From Symploca sp. SIO2C1 (GTDB taxonomy: Bacteria > Cyanobacteriota > Cyanobacteriia > Cyanobacteriales > Coleofasciculaceae): 36,556 nt of DNA. Where the stretch lies: assembly GCA_010692635.1 (NCBI GenBank), contig JAAHGL010000059.1, forward strand, positions 1 to 36,556, given 5' to 3'. This document shows positions 8,101 to 15,788 of the stretch, piece after piece (positions within the stretch are counted from its first letter, which is position 1; each line of letters begins with the position of its first letter). The notes under the pieces are model-generated. The model was not told the DNA's origin and did no database searches. It saw only the letters and a list, made by a program, of their open reading frames with translations. Both the position numbers and the translations under genes were made by a program.

Positions 8101-8751
8101 TTAACTATTGAACTGTTCGAGGGCAGTGATAATTTCTGTTGGTTCGAGGCGTTGGGTATAATCTGGATCGGCGAATGCCAAGACAATTTTGCCATCAGGG
8201 GCAATGACATAAGTTCCTGGAATTGGTAGCTCAAAGGTATCATCACCGTTATAGGCAGGAAGATCGATGCCAAACTGAGCGTAGAGTGGGCGTACAGATT
8301 CGGATAACGTAAATACCAGACCAAAAGCTCGTGCTACCTGGTTGCCTACATCACTGAGTACCTCAAATTCCAGGGCATTTTTTTCTGTAGTGGAGAGGGA
8401 ATGATCTGGGGTTTCGGGAGAAATAGTGACCAAACTTGCCCCCAAGGCTTTGATTTCGGGGAGTTTGGCTTGCAGTGCCTTTAACTCTAGGTTGCAATAA
8501 GGACACCAGCCACCACGATAGAATGAAATCACCACTGGACCGGATTCCAGAAGTTGATTGACATTCACTATTTGACCTGTAGCATTGGGTAGGCTTACGG
8601 GAGGCATTTTATCCCCCGTTTTTAGGCTTTGGTCGGCAATGCCCGTATCTATTAGATCTTGGGTTGCCTTTGCCATCGTGGCTTGAACTGTTTCGGGTTG
8701 GTTTTGTTGAAATTGTTCTTTGAATTGAGCAAGTGCGCTGGTGAGGGTCAT
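8101..8751 (-). CDS. Peroxiredoxin-like protein (AhpC/TSA family)
   Basis: The 216-aa product has a helical N-terminal extension (about residues 1-45) and then a thioredoxin-fold peroxiredoxin core. The peroxidatic region is ISFYRGGWCPYCNLELKAL, with C83 and C86 forming a CPYC pair in the place of the usual T..C motif. Further features are LVTISPETPDHS and a C-terminal GTYVIAPDGKIVLAFADPDY. This matches the peroxiredoxin-like AhpC/TSA group with a CxxC centre, which reduces peroxides with thiol donors. The start ATG 8751 has a strong AAGGAG at a good distance. It is the first gene of the run that continues with thioredoxin, GST and TetR. Confidence 0.9.
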   Translation of the reverse strand: MTLTSALAQFKEQFQQNQPETVQATMAKATQDLIDTGIADQSLKTGDKMPPVSLPNATGQIVNVNQLLESGPVVISFYRGGWCPYCNLELKALQAKLPEIKALGASLVTISPETPDHSLSTTEKNALEFEVLSDVGNQVARAFGLVFTLSESVRPLYAQFGIDLPAYNGDDTFELPIPGTYVIAPDGKIVLAFADPDYTQRLEPTEIITALEQFNS

Positions 8752-9004
8752 AGTTAAAACTCCTTTTTTGAACGATTATTCCAAATATGGTACTAAAAAA
8801 ACGGCTGTTTGATGCGCCTTGATTTTTAAAATAACCTATTCTGGAATCAATGGTCAAGTATTTTTTTTCCCAGTCCTCCAACTAGTGTAAGAAGGCAGGA
8901 GGCAGGAGGCTCCAAGGCAGAAGGGAAGAAAGCTTGTATGGTAAAGCGAAGTAAGCTGGTGAAGTACATACCTAATTGCCGTGGCACAATTAAAACTGTA
9001 GGTT

Positions 9005-9083
9005 GTAGGTTGGGTGGAACGAAGTGAAACCCAACGGAATATTCGAGGAGTGTTGGGTTACGCTACCGCTTCACCCAACCTAC
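9005..9083. repeat. Long imperfect inverted repeat with GTAGGTTGGGTG ends
   Basis: The left arm 9005-9035 (begins GTAGGTTGGGTGGAACG, ends AACCCAAC) pairs with the right arm 9052-9083 (begins GTTGGGTTACG, ends CACCCAACCTAC). This would be a large hairpin. The phrase is typical of dispersed cyanobacterial intergenic repeats. Confidence 0.65.
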
Positions 9084-9153
9084 CTATTCCACTATTGGCA
9101 TGGGGCGCCTAAAATGATGAGATAAAGTGCGAGCATCTTGCTCGCGTTTGAAC

Positions 9154-9270
9154 TAACCCTCTTCTGTCACTTTCCGAAATTCTCACCAAATTCCGTCATT
9201 ACAGCCAACGAGACTTAACGAGAGAATCAGGGTTTGACCCCCATTTTTCGGAGTCTGACAGAAGAGGGCT
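9154..9270. mobile_element. 117-bp MITE-like element with terminal inverted repeats
   Basis: The ends TAACCCTCTTCTGTCA (9154-9169) and its complement at 9255-9270 match in 15 of 16 positions. After a three-base mismatch the match continues with TCCGAAA on both sides, giving 22 of about 26. Both outer ends are TA, which would fit a TA target duplication of the IS630/Tc1-mariner kind (inference). There is no coding capacity. Confidence 0.55.
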
Positions 9271-9309
9271 AAGCGTGAGCGAGACGCTCGCACTCCCCAA
9301 AATCTAAAC

Positions 9310-10515
9310 TTAGCTAGAAGTTCGACGAGAAACACTTTGGTTAAAAAGCCATTTTCTCTGAGAAGAACGTTCATCTTTCTCTTTTGAATTAGAGATAGGT
9401 TGCTTGTTTTTCACATAGAATAGAAAGCGATCGCGCTCTTTGAAGAATGCTTGCTGCAATCCTTGAGTATAAGGCTGTACAAGAGCTCTTTGGGTAGGGG
9501 TCACCCGTTCCAAAATTTCGTCTGCTAACAGTTGGTTCCAAAGTTCCGTCATTTCCCACTTCACCTCTAATTTAGGTAAAACCATCGCACACAAGTCAAC
9601 TAGTTCGTTTTCTACCGGAGCCATACTTTCCTCTAAAAAACACAACCACAAATAGGCTTGAAACATTTGCAAGTCGCGGATACAGGAGTGAGTAATCCCT
9701 GGCTCAGTTAACTTACCGCGACGACTAATATGGTTAGGGAGTAATTGCACAAGTCGGCGATATACAGTCTCAGCAATCTCAGCAGTAGCAGGGAACATTT
9801 GTTCAACGATACTGAAGGTAGGAGAATCAACTGAGTGCTTTGCAGCAGCAGCACAAACTCTCTGCCAAGGTTGAGCCACTTGTTCTTCAACAAACTTGAA
9901 GTAGGGTTTGAGCAGTACTTGCTCCAAGGGACTCAATTTCTGGGAAAGTAGTTGGTTACTGAAGTTTAATAGTGTGGTCATGAAGCCAACAGTACCCCAA
10001 TTGTTTGCACCAGTATAGTAGTTCTGAAATGTGAGTAACACTGGCTCAAGTTCGGTAGCTAACTCTTCTATCGGTGGCATCCCCAAAGTTTCTTTGACCA
10101 TAGTTTCCCACAAGCCAAGAGAAGTGCTTTCAATATTTTCTCTTAGTAGCGGGGATATTTCAGGAACAGTTGACGAGGGTCGTCGGTAAATTTCTAATAG
10201 TTTGCTGTAAACTTGGCAGGCAACTTCGGTTAATTTTTTGGTCTCGGACAACTCCACAATATTAGGAATATAATCGTAGAGAGATTTTGTCTGTATTCCT
10301 GCTAGCTGACACCTTACTTGTACTAAACGCTCATGTAGCTTTTCAAGAGTTAAAGCTCGACCTTCTTGTGAGGTCATTTCAAGTAAATTTACGGCATATA
10401 AAGAGTAAGTTTTAGATAAATACAGAGAAGATAAGTCAGGAATATAACGATCTGACCACAGCCTGAGTAGGCGTTCGACAGAAAGAGTTTTAACAATTTT
10501 GGTAGTTCCTAGCAC
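9310..10515 (-). CDS. Hypothetical protein, 401 aa, all-helical
   Basis: I do not recognise this family. The start is GTG at 10515 with AAAGGAG seven bases upstream, which is good evidence of a real gene. The sequence is rich in Leu, Glu and Gln helices and has no membrane segment, signal peptide or nucleotide-binding motif. Notable segments are YYTGANNWGTVGFMTTLLNF (about residues 170-190), SPLEQVLLKPYFKFVEEQV and FQAYLWLCFLEESMAPVENE. The last 30 residues are basic, Ser-rich and probably disordered. It lies downstream of the phototaxis operon on the same strand but after a 718-bp spacer, so it probably has its own promoter. Function cannot be assigned from sequence. Confidence 0.7.
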   Translation of the reverse strand: MLGTTKIVKTLSVERLLRLWSDRYIPDLSSLYLSKTYSLYAVNLLEMTSQEGRALTLEKLHERLVQVRCQLAGIQTKSLYDYIPNIVELSETKKLTEVACQVYSKLLEIYRRPSSTVPEISPLLRENIESTSLGLWETMVKETLGMPPIEELATELEPVLLTFQNYYTGANNWGTVGFMTTLLNFSNQLLSQKLSPLEQVLLKPYFKFVEEQVAQPWQRVCAAAAKHSVDSPTFSIVEQMFPATAEIAETVYRRLVQLLPNHISRRGKLTEPGITHSCIRDLQMFQAYLWLCFLEESMAPVENELVDLCAMVLPKLEVKWEMTELWNQLLADEILERVTPTQRALVQPYTQGLQQAFFKERDRFLFYVKNKQPISNSKEKDERSSQRKWLFNQSVSRRTSS

Positions 10516-11233
10516 GCAATACTCCTTTGTTGTATTGATTATTGGTTATCTTTCCACAAAAAAATGCTTTGATGATGGCAGTACAATCAACAAAAAAACA
10601 ACAATTAAATTTTGGCAACTAATTAAAAATAGCTTTACATTTGAGGCTAATATTAAAGCTATTTATCTAGATTAGAATAGCAAAAAAAATGTTAATGGAT
10701 AGGTGTTATTACTTATGCTGTTTGCCTCCGTCCATTAATCTATCACACAGCATCAATAAAAAAATCAGTATTTTCACTTAAAGATATTTCGGTTATTATA
10801 AACACCATTAAAAGCAAATTTTCTACGTATTTCAAATACTACTCGTAGATAAAATAATGTTTTGTGAAGCTTGTGTAATGATATATAAAAGTTAATTTTT
10901 ATTAGACAAAATTATAATTTTTGCTATAATATTAGCGCTGTTTTATTCTTCCTTGAGAGTGATAGCAACCTTTACAAAGCTTATTCAGCAAGACATAATG
11001 AAATCTTTACTTATTACTTATTACTTATTACTTATTACTTATTACTTATTACTTCAAAACCTGAATCAACAGACTTATTCAGCAAGTCCTAATTACCCTG
11101 GCAACTGCTATATTTCTGAAGCCTCCCATTTTGGCAAAGAAAGTAATAGGAACATCTTGCTTGCTTTCAGTGATTCTAGGGAGTAAGATGCTCTCATCAA
11201 AAAATTGTTTGTGCAGCTCCTTAGTACAAAAAC
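10516..11233. other. 718-bp AT-rich spacer with heptamers and element half-sites
   Basis: This spacer lies between the end of the phototaxis operon and the 401-aa gene. Six exact TTATTAC units occupy 11011-11052. CTTATTCAGCAAG occurs at 10980-10992 and 11074-11086. The second, extended as ACTTATTCAGCAAGTCCT (11073-11090), matches the end of the 27930-28190 element in 17 of 18 bases, so these are likely remnants. A 77-codon frame over the repeat is not a gene. The promoter of the 401-aa gene must be here, but no boxes are clear. Confidence 0.6.
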
Positions 11234-11689
11234 CTAATAACTAACGAGTCGCTTCACATCCAGCAGAAAAATCGTGGTTGTGACTTCTTCCTCAGATAAG
11301 ACTGCAGCATGGCTGACCATTTCGAGGATACTGGACTGACTAGAAGACTGTGGGAGAGTACGCATCATCTCTAGAGGTAATTCTATCAAATTAGGCGTGT
11401 TATCCACCGCAATTGCACAGAGTTCTCCTTGAGCATTACGGATAATAACTAAAAAAGGTGGATTATTTGCTAAGGGCGATACATCAGCAGTTAAGCTCTG
11501 CTCATGTAAATCCAAAACCCTAATCGTATGGCGACCTAGTTGAACTAAACCCATAGCTCCTAGATTACTAATAGAGGGAAAATTAACTACTTTAAGCACA
11601 TCACTCATAGGAAGAGCTAAAAGATAATCGTCAATCTTAAAAACGATAAATTTATCTACTTTTGTTGTTAATTGTTCGTTGTTGTTCAT
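11234..11689 (-). CDS. CheW-like adaptor protein (second CheW of the locus)
   Basis: The 151-aa product is one CheW-like beta-barrel domain. It begins FIVFKIDDYLLALPMSDVLKV and continues with GLVQLGRHTIRVLDLHEQSL, PFLVIIRNAQGELCAIAVD and a final SEEEVTTTIFLLDVKRLV. CheW proteins link chemoreceptors to the CheA kinase. I start at ATG 11689, because the longer frame uses a TTG at 11725 and translates the heptamer tract. It follows pixL by 60 bp on the same strand and is probably the last gene of the operon. Synechocystis pixGHIJL has one CheW (PixI), so a second is an expansion. Divergence from PixI is large, so it is not a recent copy. Confidence 0.85.
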   Translation of the reverse strand: MNNNEQLTTKVDKFIVFKIDDYLLALPMSDVLKVVNFPSISNLGAMGLVQLGRHTIRVLDLHEQSLTADVSPLANNPPFLVIIRNAQGELCAIAVDNTPNLIELPLEMMRTLPQSSSQSSILEMVSHAAVLSEEEVTTTIFLLDVKRLVSY

Positions 11690-11761
11690 TTGTTGTTTGT
11701 TGTTTGTTGTTAGTAAAAATACCAATGCCTAACACATAACACCTAACACTTAATACCTAAT
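11690..11761. repeat. Two heptamer tracts spanning the pixL-cheW spacer
   Basis: Units of TTGTTGT/TTGTTTG type fill 11690-11711 and abut the ATG of the CheW-like gene. Five units of the ACCTAAC/ACCTAAT type fill 11727-11761 and run into the last codons of pixL (stop at 11750-11752). The whole spacer is repeat. Confidence 0.75.
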
Positions 11762-14700
11762 ACCTTGTAATACATCTTCTACTGTTGCCAACAATTGATG
11801 TTCTAGATAAGGCTTGGTGATATAAGCAGTTGCTCCTAACTCTGTAGCAATTAATCGGTGTTTCTCTCCACTGCGAGAAGTCAGAATTACCACTGGAATT
11901 TTTCTCAAAGCAGGGTCTTGTTGATGGTGTTTGAGAAACTCAAAGCCATTCATACGAGGCATCTCAATATCGCAAAGCACGATTTTAATTTCTTGATGGC
12001 TCTGCAGTTGCTCAAGCGCTTCATAACCATCCTTGGCTTGAAATACTTTATAATCAGACTTCTCTAAAGTCATTGCCAAAGTTTGGCGCACGGTAATTGA
12101 ATCATCTACAATGAGAACCATTTTCTTGGCTCTTGAGGTCAAATCTGATTCGGGCGATGCTAGTGATAGTGTAGCTGAACTTAGTCCAGCACCAAGAGTC
12201 TCGGCTGGCAATTGTCTTTGTTGTCCTGTTGATGGAAGTATATGGGTAGTTGAATTAACAAAAGTCTGCTCTAAAGTTCTATTACTCTGTCGCTCCCACA
12301 AACGCTGCATCAATACTGTCCCATCGAGTACCAGAGCTAGCCGCCCATCAGCTAAAATACTGCCTCCATAGATATAGCTAGGAAAAGCAATCATTGCTCC
12401 CAATGGACGAATAACCAATTCTTGATCCCCAAGTAATTGATCTACTTCCAATCCCATAAGCTTATCCCGGCAACGAATAAGAATGATTGGTTTAACCTTT
12501 TGTTGAAGGGCAAAGGAATCCTTCGATGGGAGAGCCAGGGATTCCCCAACCGGTGAGCAATAATCTAAAGCGTTGGCGAGTTGGTAAACTGGGATAAGTT
12601 GTTCATCAGTACCTGTACCCCACCGCAGTACTTTACCACCATCCCAGGAGCGGATTTGTGCTCGGTGAGGAATGAAAATTTGTTCAACGGCATCAGCTAG
12701 TAAAGCATAGGTGTGGTTACCCGCCTGAGTAATCAACAAATTGCTGATGGTTAGACTTAGAGGAATTGTCAGCCGGAAGGTTGTACCTTGCTGAGGTTGA
12801 GAATCAATAGTTACTGAACCCTGAAGAGATTCTAACTGGGTACGAACTACATCCAAACCTATACCTCGTCCGGAGAGATCATTAATTCCAGAACTCGTAG
12901 AAAAACCTGGTTCAAACAGTAAATCTGTCAGTTGAGCTTCATTGAGACTGCTAATTCTTTCCGGTGAGTAGAGAAGTTCTATCGCTCGTTGGCGAATCTT
13001 CTCAAAATCCAATCCTTGTCCATCATCACGGACTTCAAGCACTAGGTATCCACCCTGATGGCAAGCATAGATTTCAATTTGACCTTTACTAGGTTTACTT
13101 AATTGTTGTCGAACTTCAGGAGACTCAATTCCGTGATCAAATGCATTGCGTACTAGATGCAGTAGGGGGTCATACAACTTTTGGGCAACAAGTTTATCTA
13201 CCAGAACTTCCTTACCACGAAGTTTCAGTGCCACTGGCTTTTTGTGTAGAGTCGACAATTGTTCCAGAACCTGAGGAAAGCGACTGAGGAGTTCTCCTAA
13301 GGGTAACATTCGAGCTTCCATCAGAAAATCACGAGTACTAGTCAACAGCCGACGTTGTTTTTCCAGGGTTTGCTTGGACTCGGTGGTAAACAACTCAATA
13401 GCATCGCTAGCTTCTGTTAATTGGACAGTATTTTCCAGAACTGACTGGACTAGGAGCTGAGATTCGCTATATTGGTCTAGTTCTAGGGAATCAAATCGAT
13501 TTTGTTGTTTGGGAATTGGGAATTGGGAATTGGGAATTGGGAATTGGGAATATTTCCCTTGTCTCCGTGTCTCTGTTGTTCCTAATTGCCAGTCTCTGGT
13601 TCGCTGTTTTTCTGACAGAATGAATAGATGGTCAGACCAATCTTGTAGTTGACCGAGTAGTTGCTGATGTTGTTGGAGGCGATTGAGAAGAGTTTTGACT
13701 GCTATCCGCAGTTGATCATTTTGAAGAGACTGACGGTTTTGGTTGGTTAACAATTCCCCAACTGCGTAATTCAGATATTCTAAATGCTCTACATTAACTC
13801 GTACTGTCTTGGATGAGCGATTGGATTGGGGAACTTGGGTGTTGGTTGTTTGGGATGGGTAAATATTTTGCTGCTTTCTTACTTCTTCTTCTTTATCTAC
13901 TTTACTCACCAATAATTCTGAGTCATTGGAACTAGTCACTGTGCTAGTTTCAGCTGAAGTTGCCGACTCCTGAACAGTGACTGGTTCAGTGGGAGACTCT
14001 TCTGATTGAGGATAGGTAATCTCCTGAGTTACTAAAGTTTCCCCCCAGATGCTCTCTAGGAGAGAGTCTGTTGCTTCCTCATCTCCCAATTCAGTTGTAA
14101 CTACTTCTGAATCTTCTGTGCTAGCTATTTCAATAGGTTCAGTAACTTTTTGCGGTAATGGTTCACTCCCCACTAACTCTACATCAACAGTACTTACCTC
14201 ATCAGATTCAGTCTGAGTTTCCGATTCCTGAACATTGACTGGTACAAGTGGGGACGAGGAAACTTCCATTCCCGATTCCCGATTCCCCAATTGTTTTAAT
14301 CTTAGAGAAGGTTTACCTCCTTGAGTGCGATCGCCTTCTAGCACCGCTGCTTTTCCTCCTTGGAAATCAGCTAGAGCCACCTCCGCTATTTGTATCCCCT
14401 GCTCTGGATGAGCATCTAAAGCCGCGATCGCAGCTTGAGCAATTGCTCCAAATCCACTTAAACCCAATGATTCGGCTAAACCTAGGAAAACTTCTGCTTG
14501 AGTTCTGAGGGTATTGACAACTTCCTGAGGGTCACTTCTCGCCAATACCGCTGCTATTTCTTCTAACCGTTGGTTAACCCCAACCTCAAAGATTGACTGC
14601 GCAATATCAAAACCTAATTCTGTTGAATCAGGAATGTGGCTTTCCTGCTCAAAATAATCACCCAGTTTCTCTTGTAGTTGGGCAAAAACAGCAGCAGTTC

Positions 14701-15058
14701 TGTCAAGAATTTCAGCTTCATTCACTTGTTTCCCAGTAAATTCAGCTGTTAAACATAAACGCAGACATTCGTAACCCTCAAACAGTAAAGCTTCAATTTC
14801 TGAATCAATAGATAGCTCAGGTTTAAGAAGGACTTTAAAAACATCTTCAAAAGAGTGGGATATGGTTTTAATTGTGTCTAAATTAACACTAGATGCTGCT
14901 CCTTTAAGAGTATGGGTAGTCCGCATTAAATTATGGACTTTATTAATAGAATAATTATCCCTAAGACTGAGTAAATCTTGTTCCAAAACTTGTAACAGTT
15001 CTGAGGCTTCTTCCAGGAAAAAATGGTAGCTTTGTTGGCGAACGTTTGGGTCTGACAT
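11750..15058 (-). CDS. pixL: PixL-type hybrid CheA histidine kinase
   Basis: The 1102-aa product has a CheA layout with a C-terminal receiver. The Hpt domain (about 1-110) carries the phosphoacceptor H49 in RTTHTLKGAASSV. A second helical region follows (about 150-245), then an acidic Ser/Thr/Glu linker (about 250-420). Next come the dimer region, a HATPase (about 630-765) with HLVRNAFDHGIES and GRGIGLDVVRTQLESLQG, and a CheW-like domain (about 770-925). The REC domain (about 978-1102) has VLIVDDS, D1030 in LCDIEMPRMNG and the K of TKPY. It would autophosphorylate under control of PixJ and pass phosphate to its own REC, PixH and PixG. The interdomain linker is partly encoded by heptamer repeats at 13511-13552 and 14267-14287, where a change of one unit would shift the frame. 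A 7-copy tract lies 5 nt upstream of its ATG. Confidence 0.95.
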   Translation of the reverse strand: MSDPNVRQQSYHFFLEEASELLQVLEQDLLSLRDNYSINKVHNLMRTTHTLKGAASSVNLDTIKTISHSFEDVFKVLLKPELSIDSEIEALLFEGYECLRLCLTAEFTGKQVNEAEILDRTAAVFAQLQEKLGDYFEQESHIPDSTELGFDIAQSIFEVGVNQRLEEIAAVLARSDPQEVVNTLRTQAEVFLGLAESLGLSGFGAIAQAAIAALDAHPEQGIQIAEVALADFQGGKAAVLEGDRTQGGKPSLRLKQLGNRESGMEVSSSPLVPVNVQESETQTESDEVSTVDVELVGSEPLPQKVTEPIEIASTEDSEVVTTELGDEEATDSLLESIWGETLVTQEITYPQSEESPTEPVTVQESATSAETSTVTSSNDSELLVSKVDKEEEVRKQQNIYPSQTTNTQVPQSNRSSKTVRVNVEHLEYLNYAVGELLTNQNRQSLQNDQLRIAVKTLLNRLQQHQQLLGQLQDWSDHLFILSEKQRTRDWQLGTTETRRQGKYSQFPIPNSQFPIPKQQNRFDSLELDQYSESQLLVQSVLENTVQLTEASDAIELFTTESKQTLEKQRRLLTSTRDFLMEARMLPLGELLSRFPQVLEQLSTLHKKPVALKLRGKEVLVDKLVAQKLYDPLLHLVRNAFDHGIESPEVRQQLSKPSKGQIEIYACHQGGYLVLEVRDDGQGLDFEKIRQRAIELLYSPERISSLNEAQLTDLLFEPGFSTSSGINDLSGRGIGLDVVRTQLESLQGSVTIDSQPQQGTTFRLTIPLSLTISNLLITQAGNHTYALLADAVEQIFIPHRAQIRSWDGGKVLRWGTGTDEQLIPVYQLANALDYCSPVGESLALPSKDSFALQQKVKPIILIRCRDKLMGLEVDQLLGDQELVIRPLGAMIAFPSYIYGGSILADGRLALVLDGTVLMQRLWERQSNRTLEQTFVNSTTHILPSTGQQRQLPAETLGAGLSSATLSLASPESDLTSRAKKMVLIVDDSITVRQTLAMTLEKSDYKVFQAKDGYEALEQLQSHQEIKIVLCDIEMPRMNGFEFLKHHQQDPALRKIPVVILTSRSGEKHRLIATELGATAYITKPYLEHQLLATVEDVLQGIRY
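13511..13552. repeat. Heptamer tract inside pixL coding sequence
   Basis: Five exact GGGAATT units plus one variant (GGGAATA) lie inside pixL and encode about residues 503-516 (SQFPIPNSQFPIP). The tract is in the linker between the dimer region and the helices before the ATPase. Because 7 is not a multiple of 3, gain or loss of one unit breaks the frame, while three units keep it. Confidence 0.85.
14267..14287. repeat. Second heptamer tract inside pixL
   Basis: Three units of the (C/G)ATTCCC type encode part of about residues 257-264 (NRESGMEV region) in the acidic linker after the Hpt domains. It is of the same sequence class as the tracts in the spacers. Confidence 0.65.
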
Positions 15059-15062
15059 TATA

Positions 15063-15111
15063 GGGAATGGGGAATGGGGAATGGGGAATGGGGAATGGGG
15101 AATGGGGAATG
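15063..15111. repeat. Seven exact GGGAATG heptamers directly upstream of pixL
   Basis: Seven perfect copies begin 5 nt from the pixL ATG and occupy the normal ribosome-binding region. Homogeneity of the copies suggests recent expansion. Confidence 0.85.
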
Positions 15112-15201
15112 GGGAAATTGTCTTGTGTATCTCCCCTACTCCCTACTCCCTGCTCCTAAGATCGAGGGGGTGCATAACCCAGATTTGTATGAGGTGCTGG
15201 G

Positions 15202-15567
15202 ATGGGAAGACCGGATTTTGAGGACTTAGAGGTCTATCAATTAGCTGAGAAGTTGGCAAATGAGATTTGGCATATTGTTAAGGAGTGGGACTACTTTGCT
15301 AAAGACACAATTGGCAAACAAATGGTACGCGCTGCGGATAGTGTTTGTGCAAATATTGCCGAGGGGCGAGGAAGGTACAATTTCCAAGACAATCGACGGT
15401 TTATCAGAATTGCGAGAGGGTCTTTGTATGAAACAATTAACTGGCTAAGGCTAGCTTATGTCCGAGGGCTATTGACTAGTGAACAAGTAGGTAGACTCAA
15501 GCCAATCGTTGACAAATTGTCACCCAAGCTCAACGCCTATCTAAAATCTCGCAGAAGTAGGGAATAG
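15202..15567 (+). CDS. Four-helix bundle protein (S23/IVP family)
   Basis: The 121-aa product matches the four-helix-bundle family first known from 23S rRNA intervening sequences. It shows FEDLEVYQLAEKLANEIW, then IGKQMVRAADSVCANIAEG, then FIRIARGSLYETINWL. A GAGG lies about ten bases before ATG 15202. Proteins of this family are common as isolated genes in cyanobacteria; they form ring-like oligomers and their role is unclear, with links to rRNA inserts and mobile contexts. Here it is on the plus strand inside a minus-strand operon, between pixJ and pixL, with heptamer tracts on both sides. This suggests insertion into the spacer (inference). Confidence 0.9.
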   Translation: MGRPDFEDLEVYQLAEKLANEIWHIVKEWDYFAKDTIGKQMVRAADSVCANIAEGRGRYNFQDNRRFIRIARGSLYETINWLRLAYVRGLLTSEQVGRLKPIVDKLSPKLNAYLKSRRSRE

Positions 15568-15726
15568 GAAATAGGGCATCGGGCATCCGGAATGGGGAAT
15601 TGGAAACAGAGGGTGTTCAAACTGAACATTTGCAAGAAGTTTAATAACACAACAGCTAGCTACAGGAAGAGAAACTGGGGATTGAGGAACAGGAGGGAAC
15701 AGGAGAGAATAAGAAGAAAGCTCTTT

Positions 15727-15782
15727 AATTCCCGATTCCCAATGCCCGATTCCCAATTCCTAATTCCCAATTCCCAATTCCC
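15727..15782. repeat. Eight-unit heptamer tract (AATTCCC) at the 3' end of pixJ
   Basis: Eight units of AATTCCC, GATTCCC and AATGCCC end 7 nt from the pixJ stop codon. The unit is the complement of the GGGAATT class seen in pixL and at 533-560. Confidence 0.8.
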
Positions 15783-15788
15783 TACAAC

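Larger units (their letters stand above)
8752..9309. other. Repeat-rich 558-bp spacer between the redox cluster and the 401-aa gene
   Basis: This spacer should contain the promoter of the redox cluster, near 8760-8880, but I cannot define its boxes. The rest is repeats. A heptamer AGGCAGG tract lies at 8893-8920 and a long inverted repeat at 9005-9083. Two short palindromes, GCGAGCATCTTGCTCGC (about 9129-9145) and GCGAGACGCTCGC (about 9279-9291), flank a MITE-like element at 9154-9270. No gene is seen. Confidence 0.6.

Noticed and set aside
10953-11186. 77-codon plus-strand frame
   Set aside because: Its hydrophobic part is a direct translation of the TTATTAC heptamers, and the rest covers element half-sites.
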